From NCBI GenBank assembly GCA_951812925.1, contig OX638369.1:27732533-27796532 (forward strand): a stretch of DNA of 64,000 nt, given 5' to 3'. The notes under the pieces are model-generated. The model did not search any database and had not been told where the DNA came from. It saw only the letters and a list, made by a program, of their open reading frames with translations. The DNA is from Calliopum simillimum (Eukaryota > Arthropoda > Insecta > Diptera > Lauxaniidae). The position numbers and the translations under genes were made by a program. The first letter of the stretch is position 1, and each line of letters starts with the position of its first letter. Of the stretch, positions 33,068 to 45,447 are shown piece after piece.

Positions 33068-35360
33068 TAAGTTGTGCCCCTCGTAATAGCCTAAGCATAT
33101 GCATAAGTTTCAAAATTTCGGCCATTCCAAGCCAAATTGGAATGAATACAGATCCACCCCAAACTTGGTATAAAATCTATGCTTCAAATTGGTTTACAAA
33201 CCGTTTATGCTTGTTCGTATAAAATGTATCCACGTATAGTATTAACACAATTTAAACTATTTTGGCTTAAATTTTATAGTATCACGATATAAAAATCTTT
33301 TATGCTTTTTTTGTATAAAATTTATATAGAAGTTCTTATAAAAGTATTTAAAACCATTTTATATATATAATTCATATTATGCCCATATACACTAAACTAA
33401 GTTATTACGCAGTATAAATTACATTATAAAAAGTATCATTTAACTTACAATAATAACATACATACTAGTTTTAAGAGAAACAAATTCCAGAACTTAATAT
33501 GTAGATATTAAAGGCCAAAAGCAGAAAATTTTAAGTACTTCCCATCAAGAGTACCATTAGTTAAATTTTTTTGGGTTCATAAGACTTCCGTATTGTATTT
33601 TCTGGATGAAGGTACTTGGTGAGCTTTTTATCTTAAATTACACCAAGATATTTTATCTAATTAATATAACCATTCCATTATGAACAGGGTCTTGACAGAT
33701 TTCCTTTTTTTGGTGAATGGTAAACCCAGCTACTAAGTTAGTGCCGCTTGTAATCTAGATGAGATTGTGTCTTCATATTTCCTCGAATAAGGATTGCAAC
33801 ATTGTCAGCATGTCCTTGCACTTCAAAATTGTTTAAATTCGAAAACCAAGACTTAACACAATATTTTAATGTGATTTTCGAGCTGAAAGGGCTAAAGCCC
33901 ATAGGCAAAAAATAGTGGCATTTCTTGCAAATTTTTCTTATATTTTGTCGCATTATTTTGGATGTTATTGTTTTTGCCTCGACAATGGCTTTAGTTATCC
34001 ATAGTAATTTATTATAGACTAGAATATCTAATCTGAAGAAAATCGGGCCTTTAAGTATTAACAATAATGTAGCATCGATACTGAAGCCACATACAACATT
34101 TTGTTTACACAGCTCCTTTTTGCCACACCAATCCATACCTTTATGTTACGTGTTGTAGAGCGTGACTGCTTGCGGTACCTACAACTTCTGATGCCGATTT
34201 GTGTTTTTCCTGCCATTTAAAGGCAGCTTCCTCTGTTCTGTATTTTAATTTTTTGTGTATTTTACATTTTTGGGTAGCGTGCAAATGAAAATGCATTTTC
34301 TCATCCATCTGTTTTTCCTTCTTTTTCGTTTGATTTTTCTTTTATTTATTTTATGTAGGTGAAAATGATGCGATTTGAAAAGTAAAAATCGTTGTAAAAA
34401 TGTTGTGGTTTTCTTTTTATTGATTGAATGTTGAATGCAGTTGAATTCAACTACTTAAAAATTCTAAACTGCCTGAAGCGGAGTATTTGAACTTTGGCAC
34501 AATTGTATATTGTTATTATTGTTGTTGTTGATATAGCGAGCCACTTTGTTTATTTAAGTTTTTTGTTTCTTTTGTGGGTGGTTTGGTGTATGTCAGTGTT
34601 TCTTTCCTTTGGGATGCATATTGTTTACATTTCATTGCAGTTTATAGTTTCAATAATTAATTGAAATACACGAACAAATTAAATTTAAAAAAAAAAAAAA
34701 TTAAAACAATATTGTTAACATACATACATTGGTTCTATAGAAACTTGATTTATAGACGAATTTTTACATATTCTGATTATCAAAGTTTATAAAAGAGCTC
34801 ATCTTCTCAGTTGAGATTTGATAAAAGAAGTATTAACTAAACAAATTTTACAAATGAATATTTAAGGTTTTGGTCAAGTGTTCGAAGGAGAATTCCTTGT
34901 CCGCAACTATGCGGGTAATTTTCCGAAAAATATATCCTTGAATGTCCCGGGGTTCAAAACCATATTTAACGTTCAAATTTGATATTTTATTTGTTTAATA
35001 CAGATACTTCATAATAGTTTCTTTGTATATTAAATACAAAAATAACTAAACATTTTTTACTATGAAATTATAACATTAAGTGTCAAAAACTCATTCTCCT
35101 GCACTAAATTTGACCATATTACATTTTTCTCTTAAAAGAAAAAAACAAACGTGTGCGGGTGTTAGTGCGATTTTTTTTAGAAGTTTTGAAAAAAAAAAAC
35201 ACTAGTGTTTGACATTTTCCTGGAAGGTTTTTATGTTACGATACGTATTCTTTTATATTAAGATGTTTAAATCAATGTGCAATAAGAATTCCTACCGACC
35301 AGTTTCAAGTTTTTTAAGAGTTTTTTCTATTGTTATTATTATGATTTTTGCAACATTTTA
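33068..35360. other. Gene-free stretch
   Basis: AT-rich, with TATAAAA-rich sequence at 33210-33440. The 132-codon minus frame at 33738-34136 has no domain that I recognise. No supported gene. Confidence 0.45.
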
Positions 35361-36940
35361 GCATTCTCCTGAATCACATTTTCCTGTTAAGTTTACTCCA
35401 ACAAGTGGAAAAAATAACTTCTGCTCATCTTTTTGCAATGTAACGAAATGGAGTCTCTCAGTGAAGGTTTATTTAATGCTTGTCTTAGCGCAAGCACATT
35501 TTTGGATGACTGGAAATTATGTTCAATTACTCCAATTTATAAATCTGGTAATCGAAGTGACATTAATAACTACCGTGCAATTGTAAAACAAAGGACATTT
35601 GCTAAATTATTTGATCACATAATCAAAAATAAATTATTAGATTATATTAAAAGTGCGATCTGTGATTGTCAGCATGGTTTTCTTCCGGGAAGATCTACAT
35701 GTTCAAACCTAGCTCTAATCACTAACAACATCGTAAATGCAATGGAACAGCGTAACCAATTAGATGTTATTTACACAGATTTTTCAAAAGCATTTGATAA
35801 AGTTGATCACGCTATTCTCTTGCTGAAGTTGAAACATTTTGGCCTATCTGATAGTCTCTTAAATTTTTTCAGAAGTTTTTTATCTGATCGCAAATTAGTA
35901 GTCAGAATCGGTTCAGTTGTTTCAGAAATTGTTGTAAAGGCTACTTCTGGAATACCTCAAGGGACTCATTGTGGTCCGCTGCTTTTTTTAATAATGATCA
36001 ATGATCTGCCTCAATGTTTACAGTTCTGTAAATGCTTAATTTTTGCAGACGATGTTAAGCTATTTTTAAAAATTTCAGACATGGCCGATTGTTTGAAGCT
36101 TCAAAGCGACTTGGTGGCGTTTAAAAATTGGTGTTGTTGTAATAAGTTATCTTTAAATATAGATAAATGTTGTATTGTTTCATATTCAAAATGTGCAGCA
36201 CCATTTAATTTTGATTATTCAATAAATGATTTACAATTATGTAGAAACGTAAAGGTTAAGGAATAATTTTTGATTCCAAATTAACTTTTTCAAGCCATTT
36301 TGATTTAGTAATATCCAAATCTTATTCTATGATTGGTTTCATAAAAAGAAATACACAAAATTTTAAAGACCCTCTAACCCTTAAGGCTCTTTATATTTCT
36401 TTAGTAAGAAGCCACTTAGATTATTGTTGTATTATTTGGAATCCGTATTATGGTGAACATATAAATAGATTTGAAAAAGTTCAAAAAAACTTTACTAGAT
36501 ACGCTATTCGTAAAATGAATTGGCCTGGTAGTCTTCCACCTTATGATGCTAGACGTAAGTTACTTGGCTTACAATCGTTGAAAGATAGAAGAACATATTT
36601 TTCACTAATGTTTGTATTCAATGTACTCTCTGGAAAAATGAAGTGTACTGAAATAACAGGTTTCTTCGCTGTTTATAATCCACCTAGGAATTTGAGAAAC
36701 AATCGTTTGTTTGTTGAAGATTTTCATAGATCAAATTATGCTCTCAATGAACCAATATCACGATGTATTAAACTATCTAATAGCTTCTCTCCCTTGATTA
36801 ACTTTAATTTAAGTGAACATAAATTTAAATTAAATCTTTTCATTTTATTTAACTAGGCTTAGTTATTTTAATTAACCACTGTAAATAGTCTGTAAAATCA
36901 TATAATCCGTAGACTGAAAGAAATAAATAAAAAAATAAAT
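35360..36940 (+). mobile_element. 5'-truncated non-LTR retrotransposon (LINE, Jockey/CR1-like)
   Basis: It contains most of a reverse transcriptase domain and the typical C-terminal tail. It ends near 36930 in an AAATAAATAAAAAAATAAAT tail, as expected for LINE 3' ends. The 5' part (endonuclease and any ORF1) is absent. Coding-like sequence in another frame extends back to about 35363. Truncation at the 5' end is normal for target-primed reverse transcription. Confidence 0.88.
35433..36856 (+). pseudogene. LINE reverse transcriptase, frameshifted
   Basis: The first frame (35433-36266) has the RT blocks in order: YKSGNRSDINNYR, then HGFLPGRST, then YTDFSKAFDKVDH (first catalytic Asp). These are followed by SGIPQGTHCGPLLFL and FADDVKLF (catalytic Asp pair), with CCNKLSLNIDKC after. 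A frame change near 36262 follows, apparently one lost base. The second frame (36329-36856) continues with LKALYISLVRSHLDYCCIIW and EKVQKNFTRYA, the usual C-terminal region of Jockey/CR1-type elements. The start is truncated, so the copy cannot be active alone. The clade is judged from motifs only. Confidence 0.88.
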
Positions 36941-37190
36941 GTGTTTCTCAAATCCAAAGCGTTTTATCTCGTTCACAGTTTGGAGTGGTTTTTAATATGA
37001 TAAATGTTATTGCATCCACGGCCATCCGTCTAGTTTCTACATGCATCTTATTCAGGGTACATTTTTCTACAAACCTGCAAAAAACTTAGCTGCCCCGAGG
37101 TGCCCGTGAAAAAGATATGAGGACTTTTGTAAAGTATTTCATTTTCGTAATAATTGGTCCCAGAAACAAAACTATCGTAGATGAAGATGC
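36941..37190. other. Short unannotated stretch
   Basis: No feature recognised. Confidence 0.4.
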
Positions 37191-37680
37191 TGTTCAGCAT
37201 ATTTTGACCGAAATTTTGGATATTCTATTTTGTGTTACAAAAATTAATTTCATATTTCTAATTAGCGACATCAAAATCCCCAGTAACTCTTTTCTTATTG
37301 TTTAATATAGTTTTGCACTAAACGGTTCATCATTGTTGATCCGCCATTTTGTATTTCATAAACTAGATTTCAGATTCATTAAAAGCAACATCTGAGACTC
37401 CCATGTACCGTTTTTGGTGGTAATAATTGCAGCTTAGCAGTATTTAGTCCACCATTTTTGATCCGCCATTTTTTTTTTTTTTTTGTAAATAGATTTTAGA
37501 TTCGCAATTGGCATCATCACAAACCTAAAATTACCGACTTCGTGAGAATATATTTGGTTAAGCATTATTTGTGCACCATTGTTGATCCTTCATTTTGTTT
37601 TTTTAAAAATGTATTTCGGATTCGTAATCAGCATCATCAAAAACCCCTTATTACCGACTTTCAGAATTTTGGCCAGCTTT
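37190..37680 (+). repeat. Degenerate tandem repeat, about 120-bp unit
   Basis: Four diverged units share GATCCGCCATTTTNNNTTT, NTAGATTTCAGATTCNNAAT, a GCNNCATCANAAAC block and CCNNTTACCGAC. Starts are near 37200, 37335, 37460 and 37585. The first and last units are the weakest matches. Confidence 0.6.
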
Positions 37681-37905
37681 TTTGATTTTCCGACCACTGT
37701 GCGAGGCTTTAATTTTTTAAGGGGTATGAACCCCCTATCAACGTTTCTCGCTTTGTCAAAGTTTACGATATTCTCCTTCTTCTGGTAATGGAAATATTGT
37801 ACGTATGACCACATAACTTATATATTTCTACTTAGCTTTTTCACGCGGCCCGCGTTAGTGACAATGCCTATTTTTCCACTAGATGTTATGTTCACCGCTG
37901 CCTTT
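37681..37905. other. Short unannotated stretch
   Basis: No feature recognised between the tandem repeat and mariner copy C. Confidence 0.4.
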
Positions 37906-39031
37906 TACGTGGGCTGCTAGATATATTTCTGGCCTAATAATGAAAATGCGAATTTTTTTCATCAAAAATGGTTTTACTGATTTTCAAAGTATTCTCCAGC
38001 ATGATTTATACACTTTTGCATGCGCTCAAACCAATTGTCGAAGCACTTTTCCCACTCCGATTGAAACACCTCCAAAACATGGTTTTTGAACGCTTCAACA
38101 GCATCTTCTTGCGACGAAAATCGTTGACCACGCATTTTTTTATTTATGTGCGGGAATAAAAAGAAGTCATTGGGTGCCAAGTCAGGGCTGTACGGCGGAC
38201 GAACCATCAATTCGACGTTTTGACCGGTCAAAAAGGCGCTGGTTTGAGCCGATGTGTGAGAGCTCGCATTGTCATGGTGAGCAATGATTCGTCGTCTCTT
38301 GTTCGTTTTTCGAATTTCTCCGAAGACTTCAGGCAAACAAATTGTGGTGTACCACTCAGAATTGACCGTCCTACGTTGTTCAAGCGGAACAGTCGCCACA
38401 TGACCAATTTTGCCGAAGAAACAGGCGACCATTTGCTTCGAAGTGCTTCTTCCACGAACAACTTTCGTTGGATTTGGCTCGTCTTGGAAGACCCACACGG
38501 TCGACTGCTGTTTTGTTTCGGGCTCATACGCATAATCAAATGTATTGGAGTGGAACAAATGCCCAAAGATGCCTTTATCTCATGGTATGTCAGATGACGA
38601 TCTTGCATTATCAGTTCACGCACGGCATCAATGTTCTCTGGCACAACGGCCGTTTTTGGACGACCTTCACGGAATTCGTCTTTGAGCGAGCGTCGGCCAC
38701 GATTGAATTCATTAAACCAGTTTTTCACAGTGCTATAGAATAGTGCTTCATCGCCATACAAAGATTTAAGTTCATCGATGCACTTTTGTCGTGATAATCC
38801 ACGTCGAAAGTTGTGAAAAATGATCGCACGAAAATGTTCACGAGTTAATTCCATTTTTTTGCCAAATTGATTTTTTCAAGTCACTGTAAACAACACAAAT
38901 GATGGTCGTACGTCAAAACGTTCTGAGTACGTTTATGCTAAAAAATGTCAAACTTTCCAATGAAAATGTCAGATTGCACCTAGCAACACTTAATGTTGCC
39001 TAGGCCAGAAATATATCTAGCAGCCTACGTA
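37906..39031 (-). mobile_element. mariner element, copy C (internally deleted)
   Basis: Both ends are present: CGTGGGCTGCTAGATATATT at 37908 and, reversed from 39029, CGTAGGCTGCTAGATATATT, each followed by TCTGGCCTA. TA duplications lie outside at 37906-37907 and 39030-39031. The element is 1122 bp, short because of an internal deletion of roughly 190 bp in the transposase. Confidence 0.95.
37974..38854 (-). pseudogene. mariner transposase pseudogene, copy C
   Basis: It starts MELTREHFRAIIFHNFRRG and keeps a complete N-terminal helix-turn-helix region, better preserved than copy A. After SLGICSTPIHLI, at about 38536, a deletion removes the linker and the first catalytic motif (VTGDESWIY in copy A). 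It also changes frame, so the rest is read in another frame: YAYEPETKQQSTVW, HHDNASSHTSAQTSAF, YSPDLAPNDFFLFPH, to GEYFENQ at 37974. Without the first Asp it cannot catalyse transposition. The intact terminal repeats would still be substrates for a related active transposase. Confidence 0.93.
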
Positions 39032-41240
39032 TATATGAGCAAAATCTAGTTCATATGTGTCCCGATCCCGTTTACGAGTTTTAGGTTCACTTAAAAAAAA
39101 AAAAAAAAAAATTACTGCACCAATAGATAGGGAAAGGCTATTAGGGCTGCCCTCGTCGCCTCTCATGAGTTTTGGCCCTCAGTGTGGTTGGGGAACACTA
39201 ATGATAAATTTCAAAACTAGTCTTTGACATCTTCCTATCGGACACTCCTAAGGAGTGTCGGGAATACTCCCTGAGATTCTAAAACTTTTCTTCTGGGATT
39301 CCCTATCGATTGAAGCAATGCCATTTTTTTGAAAAATGAGACCGAAACGCTTTATAGGCCTTGAGTACACTCCTGCCAGCTTCCAAAAAGTAAATTTTTT
39401 TAGAAAAATTATATTTTGACAATTATCAAAATTTTCCATCGACCTTTCCCTATCGATTGGCGAAATAAAATTATGTAATAAAATTGGTCCTAAACATCTG
39501 CGAAGTGTCCGAGATGTCCTGATAATTTCCCAATTCTATTTTTGACCCTTTTCCGGCCCGAGATATTTTGTGACAAGAAACTCCATTTTTGTTATGGATA
39601 GTTTACAATTTACAACACGAACCTCATAACGCATACTTCAAGCCCACCTTTACTGTAACCAATCCCATGAACAGCGAACTCAAAACACAACATGTTCAAG
39701 TTCCAAGCGAACATAATGAAAATGAATGCAAACAACTCGAACTCACGTTTCACATTGTTTTGATTCATTCGGAAGTTCATTTCGTTCATTTTTGCATTCC
39801 ACATGGCGGCGCATGCCGTTAAACAGCTGATTTTTGTTTACATTTTGTAAGTGACGCTCTTTGAAGAGAGTGCCACAATATAAACAAAAAAAATTCAATT
39901 TCAATGAAAAACTCTCCAATAAAAATCGAATGTTAATTTTGCCACATATCAATTTCGTTGTTTTATTTTCTCATAGTTCATTTTGCATATGTATTTTCTT
40001 CACTTTGCACTTTAGAAATCGCGCAGCTGGACGCCGCTTATCATTTCGCTTCATTTCACTTTGTGACGTTTCGCTTTAATTTAAAATTTGCCACAACGCG
40101 CTAATCACTGAAAGCTGTCAAACTCTTGTTATGTTCGAGAACAAGCAAAGTGTCTCTCATTGTCGTCGTCGTTAGCAACATTTTGGCGTTAATGTGTCTT
40201 GTGCCATTGAAGCGTTGCAAGTTAAATATGTTTCTTGTCCTCAATTTTTCGTCACAGTTTAAAAGAAAAATTGCATTACATTTCCTTGACTTTTTTCTTT
40301 ATTTTTTTTTGTCAATTTTGCTAACGTTTTCTGCCAACTTTTGCACATTTGCCACTAATTGAGTTGAAGTTGAGTTGAAGTTGAGTTGAGTGGTGCTCTT
40401 GATCGCTACTTCATTAGACCATAATTCATATGTTGATTGGTATTTCGCACCTCAATTGATGTTGACGATGAAGAAAGTTTGTTGCTTGGATTTAATTGAG
40501 TCGATTTATTTTCATAAGAAATTTAAATGACACTAAATGGATTGAAGTCTTATAAAAACGTCCCATTGAACTATTGTACTTAATGACGGAGTAACTTGTT
40601 GCAAATTCCAGTTTATACTCTAGTGTGCTCTATAACTCCCATTAGGCTGAATGTTCTCACATATACAAAGCATAGTTTTATCACTTTCTTTATGATAATT
40701 CAAACCAGCTGTTGTGTCATTTGTAAGTAATCTGTGTACTTCATCTAAGTAATACATCAAATAGCATAGTAACACACTTTGTTTCTTGATGCACGCGGGT
40801 CCAATACAGATTTTGCAAAGTTCTTGAGTTCAAAAAGCATTCATCACTTTTATTGATCTTTTTCTTTTTAAAGCTTAAATAAATATATCCCTACTCAATG
40901 TTTGAGAATAATAAGTTAAACAAATCGTTTTGAGTACGAAATTAAGTTGTTTATGAAGGTTTGTTTGTTTATTTTTTTTTATATGGCATATGTTTACAAA
41001 CAATTTGTCATCTATTTACTAAAGTCCGATTAAGTAGACTTTGTTTAACAAGAAAATAAGACAGCTTGATGATTAGGATGAAATCAACAATTGTGTGAAC
41101 ATTAGTCACAGACAACTATGTTACATAGCAATATCTTTTTTTAAATTACCGATATCACAAAGTTTTAAAAATGTGTTTCTGAAAATAGCTTAAAATTCAA
41201 TATTTCGTGGAAACATCAGGTAGGATTTTACGGCTTGCAT
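39032..41240. other. Gene-free stretch
   Basis: No supported gene. It holds a short GAGTTGAAGTT tandem run at 40360-40391. Sequence around 39840-40200 is less repetitive and GC-richer than its surroundings and may be unique host sequence. Confidence 0.45.
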
Positions 41241-41244
41241 TATT

Positions 41245-42215
41245 TTAATACCCAACATGCAAGATATACTCACTTTGTTCTTCGATTTGTAATGCAAAAA
41301 AGGAGGCGTGGCGTCATAAAGCCCAAAAAATTTTGCGATAGTCGAGAAACCTTGAGAAATTCGCCCCGAACTTAAAGGCTCTTGCCGCTAGAGAGCTGTT
41401 TGTTTTTTTTTTGGAATTTGGAAATGAGGTACACTTAGCAAAATTTCTTTTTGTTTAGTGACCACGTTACTTACGGGAAAATTCGCTGTCAATACTAAAC
41501 TTTTGCAGCATTTTTTTTTAAATTCGGTACGAAAATAGGATAAACATTATGGATTATGTTTTTTAGTAGGCGATGTTACGACTCTTAATGAAAACTAGAA
41601 TCGCCCAATGGTCAAAATTTGACCACAAATGTATTAAATAATTTTGGTACTTTTTGGACAGTTTCAGTACTTTTTTGCTATTAAGTACAAAATGGAAAAG
41701 CCCATTTATCATCCCTGGTACAATGACAAATGTGAAACGAAATGTGTCAGTCAGCTTTTTGTCTTTCTCGTTGTGCTGTATCATATTTTCAGCTCGCGTA
41801 TTTATAGGCTAAATGGTAAAATATTAAAATAATTTTAACTTTGTGCACATTTACACACAAATACCTTTCTAATGGTGTATAATTCAAAGCCGTGCTCAAT
41901 TTTAACACAGTAAAAAAGGTAGGACAAATTTTTGTCTTGCTTATTAATATATAGATTACGCTGGAGTGCTGCACACAGATTTTAATGAATTTTGGAGCTG
42001 AACGGATGAAAATTAAAAGCGTTTTTTTATAGTGAGCAGTGCCACGTCCCTAAAGAGAAAATATGCACTCAAAAATCTATCTATCTCTGTTTATCCCTTT
42101 TCACCTTCTAACTATCTTCTCTCGAACAAAAATTCTCTCTTTTATTTGCCGATCATTTTAATTTTAAAATCAAATTGAAATGTTCGAATTTCGACCTCAA
42201 AGTGAACTCTAGCGG
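41245..42215 (+). mobile_element. INE-1/DINE-like element, second copy
   Basis: It contains GGAGGCGTGGCGTC, AGTGAGCAGTGCCACGTCCC followed by TAAAGAGAAAATATGCACTC (compare the 128-bp unit at 20150-20860), and ends GAAATGTTCGAATTTCGACC then TCAAAGTGAACTCTAG. The end matches 21110-21144. The left boundary near TTAATACCCAACATGC is a guess. Confidence 0.45.
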
Positions 42216-43980
42216 GATGATATTTTATTGGTGGATGTCTTTTTGGGGGAAAAATGTATGAAATTCCGACAATTTCGGTCAATCACTGGGAGTATGAATT
42301 ACCTGAATTTCTATTTTCACGCCCCATAAGTAAAATATGGCTACAATAAAAAAAATCCATGGCAATTGGATTATACCAACTAGTTTCAACTATTAAAGGT
42401 CAGCAATAATTACTATAATCCTGGCTTCAAATTTCCTCATTGATAACATTAAATAAATGAATAATAAATATTCTTGTCCCACTTCGCACGGTCTTGAAGA
42501 AGCTCAGTATGTTTCGAACTTTTCAGAAAATATTTTGAAATCAATTTTGAAAAAGTTTTTTATCCAAATTTTCTATCGTCTTAAAATTGACAAAATTTAT
42601 TTTCGAAATAACATCGTATTGAATAAATTTTCTTTCTTTCCATGGTTTTACCCTTTTAAGCACGTTTCTACAAAAGTATGCACAGCTGGCTGTAACACTG
42701 TAGCCATGTAAATTGTAACAACATGTAATTGTTCCTATGCGTTACAAAACCATTGTATCTGTTTATTTTTTGGCGCCATCAATAGTTTGCATTCGATTGT
42801 GAACTCATTCGCTATGTACTACAAGGAGTTTAAGATGAAAATCATCATCATCATTTGTTATCCCAAATAGAGCGCACTTAAAACACAAAATACTCTGACG
42901 CGCGCGCCTTGTAACTTTAAGTATGTGCTGTGTACTCGTATCTCATAGAATTTGAATTCTTTTCTGCAGCTTAGGAGTATCTTTAAAGCAAAAAAGATAC
43001 TTTGCATGGCATGGTATGGATTTTTGTGCTCTTGTTGCATTTTTTATGACTTCCCTTTTATGGTTTATGGCATCCGTTTAATTCACAAATGCGTGTTAAA
43101 TGTTTTGTTTTTTTCGTTGCCCTGTTCGATTTTAGTGCATGTTATATAATTTAATTCGTTCTTTTTGTTGTTGTTGTTGCACATTTTAAGTGCATAATTT
43201 GTAGCAATTGAAATTTGAAAAATTTTTCAAACTCTTTTTGGTTTGGTTTGTGTCTTTTTCTCCATACAGCGCCTTGAAGAGTACCATGCTTGTACATTTT
43301 GTTCTTGTGGTCTTTAGCGCATTTAACAACCAATTTTATTGGAATTTCAAGTGGGTTTTTATGTTGCCAAATATGCGAGCATGATATCACTTTATTTGTA
43401 GCTCTTTAAGGTTTTAAACAGTTGATGATTAACCCCAGCTGCTTGAAATTTTTCCCTACGTGTGGGAGACTTCTTAAGCTTCTTCAAATTTCTTAAGCAT
43501 TGAAGCAGTTCAGTGAACTTGCGTCATTCATTATAGTTCAACAATTTCAAATCACAATAGTACCAAAATTTAAGCAGAAAATGTACGTAGCCTCAAAATA
43601 AGCCCAAAAAACCATTTTTCCATCCAACCACTTCATATAAAAAATAAAATACGCCAGCCTCTTTTTTTTTAGTTCTGATAATTAAAGTGACAGCATCGAG
43701 TATCTTTATTAATCTCAGTGCTCTGCTTTAATGGCAGTAGTTAACAGTAATGGAAAAAATGATTTTGAAAAATCACTTTTTTAAATTTGCGAAATGTCGA
43801 GGTTGACCAATAGGTAGCGAGATGGCGTCCGCACTACACGTCTTGTTGGAGTTTTAAGACATTTGAATCATTAATTTTTTAAAGGTAGTCGCTTGGCTGA
43901 AAATTGTTTGTTTATGCTTTTTTACCGTCGTGAAGAGGTTCAAGATGTGAAGAAAGGATAAAAGTGATTAGTCACAGATT
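42216..43980. other. Gene-free stretch
   Basis: No supported gene, including on the minus strand. A (TCA)n run lies at 42843-42855 and a (GTT)n run near 43165. Confidence 0.5.
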
Positions 43981-44009
43981 TCAAGAGGAAAAGCTAATAT
44001 CGCCTCTGT

Positions 44010-44145
44010 ACAAGTGAAAAGTTTTGAGTCAGTTTTCCCAAGTTTTGAATAATTTGCTATTGCTGGTCTAAAATATTACAGTCTTTAGTTTGATAAGACC
44101 CATTTAGCCATATCTCTGTTAAAAAGTGGTTATTTTCATCACAAA
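44010..44145 (+). repeat. Dispersed repeat, copy 2
   Basis: It shares AAAATATTACAGTCTTTAGT, TTGATAAGACCCATTTAGCC and ATATCTCTGTTAAAAAGTG with 8925-9105, which lies in the opposite orientation. Confidence 0.7.
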
Positions 44146-44338
44146 AAAAGGGTAGAACGGGGTTAAATTGCCACGGGTTTAAACAACCAATTGCTTCTAA
44201 TTTTTTTTTATAAAGTCGTATCGAACGATCGTTGGTACAGTAGATAGTGATCGATACAACGAAACTTTGGCAAAAGGTTCCACTACTGCATGTGTGTTAT
44301 AACCTGAGTTCTGACGAAAGAAATATTTGACGTCTCAT

Positions 44339-45119
44339 CGCCGCACAGTGTGAGATTTTGCCAATCTAGGACGTCAAAATTCAATTTTATCGCGTTGAAA
44401 TTTTGTATATGTGCTTTAATTCTTTATGCGGAGGTTTGGTTTAGAGATGAACAAAATCGGACAAAATCTACTTATACCTCCCATACAAATGTGCCTTTTT
44501 TTTGTAAAAAAAAAAAATTTTAAAAAATTGGTTCTAATGAAGATATCAACTTCAAAATTTGTATTTACCATTTCAGTGGTAACTGAATACTACTGTAAAA
44601 AAATGGAAGTGATTAAAAAAAGATAACATACATATTTTTTTTCATGATTTCAGTGCAAATGTTCATTATAACACTTCAGTTATTGTAAAAAAAGTAGCCT
44701 TTGGGCAAAAAATGGGCAAGATTTTATTTTTTAAATCTATTTTATGAGTATGCATGCTCATACTGTATGCTTTGTCATAGCCTAACCACGCCCAACTTGT
44801 AAGTTATAGTCTATGAAAGATTCAAGAATTTTGAAATTTGTCTTACCTTTTAGCTGATTAAAAAATAATGTGATTAAAATACTTAAGTACAAATGTAAGT
44901 GTTGTGAATAGCAAAAATTTTTTGTGGAAGTATTGACCTTTAATGCAAAAAAACAATAGTAAGTGTTTGATAGCTGTTATGATGCCAATGACATCTATTT
45001 TATTCTTTTTTATGCTTATTTTCTAACAAATTACAAAATATGATCGATTTTGAAGCACCTTGTTTTTTTTTTTTTTCATTTTGACGTCCTAGATTGGCAA
45101 AATCTCACACTGTGCGCCG
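44339..45119. mobile_element. Non-autonomous Transib-like element
   Basis: The element spans 44344-45114 (771 bp). Its terminal inverted repeats are identical over 38 bp and start CACAGTGTGAGATTTTGCCA. The 5-mer CGCCG flanks both sides (44339-44343 and 45115-45119). Transib, the superfamily that gave rise to RAG1, is known for 5-bp GC-rich target duplications of CGNCG type and for ends starting CACWRTG, like V(D)J recombination signals. CACAGTG is exactly the canonical heptamer. The interior has no transposase-like ORF, so it would need a transposase in trans. The perfect terminal repeats suggest a fairly recent insertion. Confidence 0.82.
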
Positions 45120-45303
45120 CAATATTTTCAGTCGACAAAAGTTCAAAATTTCACAAATCAGTGAAATGCAGAAATAAAGGCAAGTGTTTTCTAAGAGCAG
45201 AATTACATGTTGAATCCAAATCTGTAATTGGTTTTATAAAATTTATATTTGTTAAATAGTTATTCGACTTAAAATAAACAAAAGCACGTGGGGTTATATA
45301 ACC

Positions 45304-45447
45304 ATGGTAAGGTCGGAAAAAATGATTCTAAAGAAATTTTCTGAGCAAAAAAATCAAGACACGGCAGCCAAAATTAATACTCGTCGCTCCAAAAGAGGTC
45401 GTCCAAGAAAAGTAGTATACGTTGAGGAAAGTGACGCCAGCGGTTAA
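45304..45447 (+). CDS. Short ORF with C-terminal AT-hook (47 aa from ATG)
   Basis: The ATG at 45304 opens 47 codons: a basic, polar N-terminal half, then TRRSKRGRPRKVVYV and an acidic tail EESDASG before TAA at 45445. KRGRPRK is a classic AT-hook that binds the minor groove of AT-rich DNA. The frame is open upstream to a stop at about 45253. A possible AATAAA polyadenylation signal lies about 65 bp downstream (near 45514). It resembles the C-terminus of a DNA-binding protein or transposase more than a complete protein. It may be the surviving last exon or end of the ORF of the surrounding inverted-repeat element, which the Transib-like insertion interrupts. The function is not established. 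Confidence 0.45.
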   Translation: MVRSEKMILKKFSEQKNQDTAAKINTRRSKRGRPRKVVYVEESDASG

